From contig JADGGV010000175.1 of assembly GCA_019689775.1 (NCBI GenBank), forward strand, positions 1 to 7,795: a stretch of DNA of 7,795 nt, given 5' to 3'. The DNA comes from Gemmatimonadota bacterium (GTDB lineage: Bacteria > Gemmatimonadota > Gemmatimonadetes > Longimicrobiales > RSA9). Shown one piece after another: positions 1 through 4,983 of the stretch (positions are counted from its first letter, which is position 1; each line of letters begins with the position of its first letter). The notes beneath the pieces are model-generated. The model searched no databases. It was not told where the DNA came from and worked only from the letters and a program-made list of their open reading frames with translations. Both the position numbers and the translations under genes were made by a program.

Positions 1-1764
<1,764 letters not shown>

Positions 1765-1768
<4 letters not shown>

Positions 1769-1794
1769 CAGTCCGGCGCCGTTCGGCCTAACGT
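1765..1794 (+). promoter_or_regulatory. Putative sigma-70 promoter overlapping the clpB stop
   Basis: A perfect -35 hexamer TTGACA at 1765-1770 contains the clpB TGA stop. After an 18-base spacer comes TAACGT at 1789-1794, which keeps the three most conserved -10 positions (T1, A2, T6). The predicted start point is near 1800-1802, about 48 bases before the lipoprotein ATG. This would let the lipoprotein be expressed independently of clpB. The match is seen in sequence; activity is inferred. Confidence 0.55.
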
Positions 1795-1796
1795 TC

Positions 1797-1833
1797 GCGC
1801 CGCCCCGTGGCGCCGGGGCGGCGCAGTTGTTTT
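1797..1833 (+). terminator. Rho-independent terminator after clpB
   Basis: A perfect 11-bp stem pairs 1797-1807 with 1814-1824 around the 6-base loop TGGCGC, and is followed by the T-rich stretch AGTTGTTTT (1825-1833). This is a textbook intrinsic terminator shape located 28 bases after the clpB stop. It lies in the 5' leader of the next gene and overlaps the predicted start point of the promoter at 1765-1794. Confidence 0.8.
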
Positions 1834-1848
1834 CCGGAGCCCTCTCTC

Positions 1849-2313
1849 ATGCGACACACCCCGAGACCCCGCCGTGCCGCGGGTCGGGCGTTCGGCCTGC
1901 TGGCCGCAGCGTTGGTGCTCGGCTGCGCGCACCGTACGCTGGAGCCGTCGTCCGCGATCGTGCCCGGGATCGCGCCGCGGCTGGCGGTCGAGCAGTTCCT
2001 GCGTGCGGCCAACGACAACGACCTGGTGACGATGGGGCGGCTCTTCGGCACGCGGAACGGCAGCGTCGCCGAGCGCGACGACCGCAAGGAGGTGGAGCAG
2101 CGAATGTTCGCGCTCGCCTCGCTGCTGCGGCACCAGGATTACGAGATCCAGGGGCAGTCGGTCGTCCCGGGCCGGATCGGCGAGGCCGTGCGCATCAACG
2201 TCCGGCTGCAGCTCGCGGATGGCGCGCCGGTCGTGCCATTCACGGTCGTGCAGTCGAAGAAGGGCGCGTGGCTCGTGGAGCAGATCGACATCAACGCGCT
2301 GAACGGGCGGTAG
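1849..2313 (+). CDS. Small NTF2-like lipoprotein, function unknown
   Basis: The 154-residue protein begins with a basic n-region (Arg2, Arg6, Arg8, Arg9) and a hydrophobic stretch (14-24). This ends in a lipobox VLGC with Cys26 as the lipidated residue. Ala at +2 would predict outer-membrane retention under the E. coli Lol rule. The mature part reads like an NTF2/SnoaL-type fold: an N-terminal helix AVEQFLRAANDNDL, then alternating strands ending in AWLVEQIDINAL. That fold assignment is from pattern only. I chose the ATG at 1849 because GGAG sits 9 bases upstream (1836-1839) and the signal peptide starts there; the in-frame GTG at 1807 falls inside the terminator stem. The gene faces the epimerase convergently. 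No catalytic motif is visible, so a binding or structural envelope role is possible but unproven. Confidence 0.82.
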   Translation: MRHTPRPRRAAGRAFGLLAAALVLGCAHRTLEPSSAIVPGIAPRLAVEQFLRAANDNDLVTMGRLFGTRNGSVAERDDRKEVEQRMFALASLLRHQDYEIQGQSVVPGRIGEAVRINVRLQLADGAPVVPFTVVQSKKGAWLVEQIDINALNGR

Positions 2314-2330
2314 CCGGCCGGCCGGACCGG

Positions 2331-2483
2331 CCCGCGGCGCTCCGTCGCGTCGCGGCTGTCGCCGTTGACGCCGATGCACGCGGCATCGGCGCCAAACGCG
2401 GCCGGTGCCGCGGCGAGGGTGCCTCCGATGCGCTGCTCCTCGTTCAGCGTGGGGATGGCGACGGCGAACCAGTGCCGGTTCAC
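2331..2483 (-). pseudogene. Remnant of a family-2 glycosyltransferase N-terminus
   Basis: On the minus strand a GTG at 2483-2481 overlaps the epimerase stop as GTGA. It opens a frame whose first residues match the start of GT-A family-2 glycosyltransferases: AIPTLNEEQRIGGTLAA (residues 9-25), then GADAACIGVNGDSRDAT (31-47). The second block matches the usual pattern ending VVDGxSxDGT. The first Asp of that pattern, a nucleotide-sugar/metal contact in the family, is Asn40 here, and the segment between the blocks looks shortened. Resemblance stops near residue 51, where the frame runs into the antisense of the lipoprotein gene; a full enzyme needs about 220 or more residues. I read it as a decayed gene once coupled to the epimerase. 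A chance match or a very short expressed peptide is less likely but not excluded. Confidence 0.62.
2365..2395. terminator. Strong inverted repeat between convergent genes
   Basis: CGCCGATGC (2369-2377) pairs perfectly with GCATCGGCG (2383-2391) around a 5-base loop. After one A/C mismatch, TTG/CAA extends the stem to 12 pairs. It lies between the 3' ends of the convergent lipoprotein and epimerase genes, where a two-way terminator would be expected. Neither strand has a T-tract after it, so the terminator role is inferred. It also lies inside the glycosyltransferase remnant. Confidence 0.35.
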
Positions 2484-2881
2484 CCCTCGACCAGCTCGAC
2501 GAGGACGCCGGCGGTGCTGCGGGGGTGGACGAACGCGACGCGGCGGCCGTGGGCGCCCGGCCGGGGCTCGCGGTCAATGAGCTCGACGCCGCGCGCGGCG
2601 AGGCGCTCGAGGGTGGTGGCGAGGTCGGGGACGCGGAACGCGATGTGGTGGAGTCCGGGCCCGCGCCTGTCGATGAAGCGCCCGACGCCCGAGTCGGGGG
2701 AGAGCGGCTCGATCAGCTCGATGCGGGCGTCGCCGTCCCCGACGAACACGACGTCGACGCCCTGGTCGACGACGCGCTCGCGGTCGGAACTCCGTGCACC
2801 GACTAGGAGTTCGAAGATCGGCAACGATTCCGCAATGGAGCGAACGGCCACGGCGACGTGGTCGAGGGGAAGCTGGTCCAT
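2480..2881 (-). CDS. mce: Methylmalonyl-CoA epimerase (VOC/glyoxalase fold)
   Basis: This 133-residue protein interconverts (2R)- and (2S)-methylmalonyl-CoA, linking propionyl-CoA carboxylase to methylmalonyl-CoA mutase in propionate and branched-chain degradation. It has the two-module vicinal-oxygen-chelate layout: LDHVAVAV opens module 1 (His8), RIELIEPL follows (Glu55), GPGLHHIAFRV opens module 2 (His78/His79), and VLVELVE closes it (Glu129). These fit the family's His, Gln/Glu, His, Glu metal-ligand set. Length matches the family. I start at ATG 2881-2879, which directly precedes the conserved first strand; an upstream GTG at 2953 would add 24 residues without family resemblance and cross the promoter region. 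The ribosome-binding site is weak (GGAT-like). It is divergent from thioredoxin. Substrate specificity rests on similarity; another VOC enzyme is the main alternative. Confidence 0.87.
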   Translation of the reverse strand: MDQLPLDHVAVAVRSIAESLPIFELLVGARSSDRERVVDQGVDVVFVGDGDARIELIEPLSPDSGVGRFIDRRGPGLHHIAFRVPDLATTLERLAARGVELIDREPRPGAHGRRVAFVHPRSTAGVLVELVEG

Positions 2882-2982
2882 ATCCGATCCGGGCCGGTTT
2901 TTTGCAACCCCGTAGTGGTCACTAAGGTAACCTCGGAGCCGCGACCGGGCCACGGGCCGCGCTCTCGAACAAGGAGAACCGG
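2882..2982. promoter_or_regulatory. Divergent mce/trxA promoter region with a palindrome
   Basis: The 101 bases between the divergent starts must hold promoters for both genes. I see TTGCAA at 2902-2907 (itself a palindrome), a TAGTG-GT-CACTA inverted repeat at 2913-2924, and -10-like boxes TAAGGT (2923-2928) and TAACCT (2928-2933) facing trxA. Spacing from TTGCAA (15 or 20 bases) is not ideal for either, so exact boxes are uncertain. The palindrome could be an operator. A strong Shine-Dalgarno AAGGAG for trxA lies at 2971-2976, 6 bases before its ATG. Confidence 0.45.
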
Positions 2983-3318
2983 ATGGCGGAGAACGGGAAG
3001 GTGAGGGCGGTCACGGACGCCGATTTCAGCCAGGAGGTCGAGAACGCCCCGGGCCTCGCGCTCGTCGACTTCTGGGCCGTGTGGTGCGGGCCGTGCCGGA
3101 TGGTGGCGCCGATCGTCGAGCAGCTCGCCCAGGATTACGAGGGGAAGCTGAAGGTGATGAAGCTCGACGTCGATGCCAACCAGCAGACCTCGATGCGGTT
3201 CAACATCCGCTCCATCCCCAGCTTGCTCTTCTTCAAGGACGGCAAGCTCGTGGACACCGTCGTGGGCGCCGTGCCGCGGGCCTACCTCGAGCAGAAGATC
3301 CAGCAGCACCTGAGCTGA
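2983..3318 (+). CDS. trxA: Thioredoxin
   Basis: A 111-residue cytosolic thioredoxin that reduces protein disulfides and is recycled by NADPH-thioredoxin reductase. The active site WCGPC is complete (Trp34, Cys35, Cys38). The buried acid is Asp29 in LVDFWA, and the cis-proline is Pro79 in RSIPSLLFF, where Ser replaces the more common Thr after the proline. The C-terminal GAVPRAYLEQKI stretch corresponds to the last helix. There is no signal peptide, so it is not a periplasmic TlpA/DsbE type. Length is close to the 105-110 residues usual for the family. The start is supported by AAGGAG 6 bases upstream. It stands alone, divergent from mce and separated from rsmI by two hairpins, so it is probably monocistronic. 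Confidence 0.95.
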   Translation: MAENGKVRAVTDADFSQEVENAPGLALVDFWAVWCGPCRMVAPIVEQLAQDYEGKLKVMKLDVDANQQTSMRFNIRSIPSLLFFKDGKLVDTVVGAVPRAYLEQKIQQHLS

Positions 3319-3349
3319 GGGCGCGGCCGCGCCGGGCCGCGGCCGCCCT
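3318..3349 (+). terminator. Hairpin at the trxA stop
   Basis: AGGGCG (3318-3323) and GCCGCG (3326-3331), separated by a 2-base bulge, pair with 3338-3349 across a 6-base loop. The stem therefore has 12 pairs and begins on the last base of the trxA stop codon. No T-tract follows. It is probably part of trxA transcript termination or 3'-end protection; I see the structure but infer the role. Confidence 0.4.
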
Positions 3350-3363
3350 GAACCGCCAACGGC

Positions 3364-3411
3364 ACGCCCCGCTCCCGTCGCGCCGCATCGGGCGCCGACG
3401 GAGCGGGGCGT
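3364..3411 (+). terminator. Very long hairpin between trxA and rsmI
   Basis: 3364-3380 pairs with 3396-3411 over 16 base pairs with one bulged C (3376). CGCC (3381-3384) can pair with GGCG (3391-3394) inside it, giving about 20 pairs, a second bulge (3395) and the 6-base loop GCATCG. Only scattered T residues follow, so it is not a canonical intrinsic terminator, but its place after trxA favours termination or transcript-end stabilisation. Confidence 0.55.
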
Positions 3412-3460
3412 CGCGTTCGCGGCGGCCTCGCGACCGGGTGGATCCCACTACCGTAAGTCC

Positions 3461-4315
3461 ATGTCACATCTATATATTGTGAGCACCCCCATCGGGAACC
3501 TGGCCGACATCACCTACCGGGCCGTCGAGGTGCTACGCGCGGTCGACCGAATCCTCGCCGAGGACACGCGGAGGACGTCGATCCTCCTTCGGCATTACGG
3601 GATCGACACGCCGCTCGTGTCCGCGCACGAGCACAACGAGGCGGCGCGGGTGGCGCGTGTGGTGGCGTGGCTCGACGCCGGGGAGGAGCTCGCGCTGGTG
3701 TCGGATGCGGGGACGCCGCTGCTGTCGGACCCGGGCGCACGGATCGTGCAAGGCGCGGTCGGCGCGGGGCACGTGGTGGTGCCGGTCCCGGGCGCCTCGG
3801 CGTTGCTGGCGGGGCTGGTGGTCTCGGGGCTGCCGATGGAGCCGTTCACGTTCTACGGCTTTCTGCCGCGGAGCGGCGGAGAGCGGGCGGAGCGGCTGGC
3901 GGAGATCGCGGCGCTGACTCACACCGCGGTGCTGTACGAGGCGCCGGGTCGGCTGGCCCGGCTTCTTGCGGAGCTGGAGGAGCACTGCGGGCCGGAGCGG
4001 GACGTGGCGGTGGCGCGCGAGCTTACGAAGCTGCACGAGTCCGTGGTGCGTGGAACCGTGGGGGAGGTTCGGCGTTACTACGAGGCTGAAGGCGCACGGG
4101 GCGAGGTGGTCGTCGTGGTGGGTGGGCGGTCCGCGGTGGCCGCGGCGGAGGATGTGGAGGCGGCGGCGCGGCGCCGGACCCGCGAATTGTTGGAGGAAGG
4201 GCTGCGGCCGAGCGCCGCGGCGAAGCGCGTGGCGGACGCGGTAGGGATCCCGCGCAACCGCGCGTACGAGATCGCCCTCGCCCTGGCGAGGGAGAGCGGA
4301 GGAGATACGAGTTGA
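3461..4315 (+). CDS. rsmI: 16S rRNA 2'-O-methyltransferase RsmI
   Basis: RsmI uses S-adenosylmethionine to 2'-O-methylate cytidine 1402 of 16S rRNA in the decoding centre of the small subunit. The 284 residues match E. coli RsmI (286). Tetrapyrrole-methylase-fold motifs appear in order: TPIGNLADIT (9-18), AEDTRRT (33-39), LVSDAGTPLLSDPG (79-92), VPGASALLAGL (109-119) and FTFYGFLPR (129-137). The C-terminal helical segment (about 240-280, with RPSAAAKRVADAVGIPRNRAYEIAL) matches the extra RsmI C-terminal domain. No Shine-Dalgarno precedes the ATG, and the first eight codons are only one-third G+C, unlike the rest of the gene. The 3' end overlaps the DUF4159 start by 4 bases, so it heads the operon to the right. 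Family assignment is firm; the start is supported by the conserved N-terminus. Confidence 0.95.
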   Translation: MSHLYIVSTPIGNLADITYRAVEVLRAVDRILAEDTRRTSILLRHYGIDTPLVSAHEHNEAARVARVVAWLDAGEELALVSDAGTPLLSDPGARIVQGAVGAGHVVVPVPGASALLAGLVVSGLPMEPFTFYGFLPRSGGERAERLAEIAALTHTAVLYEAPGRLARLLAELEEHCGPERDVAVARELTKLHESVVRGTVGEVRRYYEAEGARGEVVVVVGGRSAVAAAEDVEAAARRRTRELLEEGLRPSAAAKRVADAVGIPRNRAYEIALALARESGGDTS

Positions 4316-4983
4316 GGTCGCTGCTGGTTTCGCTTCTCGCCCTGGCGATGGCCGCCGCGCCGGAGGCGCCGGCGGCGAGTCCGACGCTCACGATCGCGCA
4401 ACTCCAGTACGGCGGGGGCGGCGACTGGTACGCCAACCCGTCGGGGCTGCCCAACCTGCTGAACGCCATCCGCACGCGGACCGGGATCCCGGTCTCCACG
4501 ACGCCGGGCCGGGTCAAGATCACGGACCCCCAGCTCTGGACGTACCCGTACCTGTACATGACGGGGCATGGGAACGTCCACTTCACGGACGAAGAGGTGA
4601 AGCTGCTGCGGCAGTACCTCGACGGCGGCGGGTTCCTGCACGCGGACGACAACTACGGGATGGACGAGAGCTTCCGGCGCGAGATCAAGCGGATCTACCC
4701 GGACGCGCCGCTGACGGAGCTGCCGCGGGACCATCCGATCTACCACGCGTTCTACGATTTTCCGCGGGGCCTACCGAAGATCCACAAGCACGACGGAAAG
4801 CCGGCGCAGGGGTTCGGGATCTTCCACGACGGCCGGATGGTGGTGTTCTACAGCTACCAGTCGGACCTGGGGAACGGCTGGGAGGACCCGCAGACCTACA
4901 ACGATCCCCCCGAGCTGCACGAGGCGGCGCTCCGGATGGGCGTCAACCTCTTCGTCTACGCACTCTCGCAGGTGGCACGATGA
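4312..4983 (+). CDS. Secreted DUF4159-family protein
   Basis: The 223-residue protein starts at TTG 4312, overlapping the rsmI stop as TTGA, with a strong GGAGGAG at 4298-4304, 7 bases upstream. The first in-frame ATG (4348) would destroy the signal peptide, so TTG is preferred. Residues 1-22 form a cleavable-type signal (hydrophobic 4-16, Ala-rich end), implying export. The rest fits DUF4159: QYGGGGDWY (32-40), YLYMTGHGNVHFTDEE (80-95), YLDGGGFLHADD (102-113), and LPRDHPIYH (137-145). The family resembles a glutamine-amidotransferase/ThuA-like alpha/beta fold, but there is no cysteine anywhere, so no Cys nucleophile. No reaction is known. Elsewhere the domain is found fused to BatA-type or beside MoxR/DUF58 genes. 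It overlaps the DUF4175 gene by ATGA, suggesting coupled translation and joint function in the envelope. Confidence 0.87.
   Translation: MRSLLVSLLALAMAAAPEAPAASPTLTIAQLQYGGGGDWYANPSGLPNLLNAIRTRTGIPVSTTPGRVKITDPQLWTYPYLYMTGHGNVHFTDEEVKLLRQYLDGGGFLHADDNYGMDESFRREIKRIYPDAPLTELPRDHPIYHAFYDFPRGLPKIHKHDGKPAQGFGIFHDGRMVVFYSYQSDLGNGWEDPQTYNDPPELHEAALRMGVNLFVYALSQVAR

Noticed and set aside
1807..1848. GTG start at 1807 for the lipoprotein
   Set aside because: It lies in the terminator stem, has no ribosome-binding site, and would put 14 residues before a complete signal peptide that begins at the ATG at 1849.
2882..2953. N-terminal extension of the epimerase to a GTG at 2953
   Set aside because: The added 24 residues do not resemble the family and would occupy the divergent promoter region; the ATG at 2881 directly precedes the conserved first strand.
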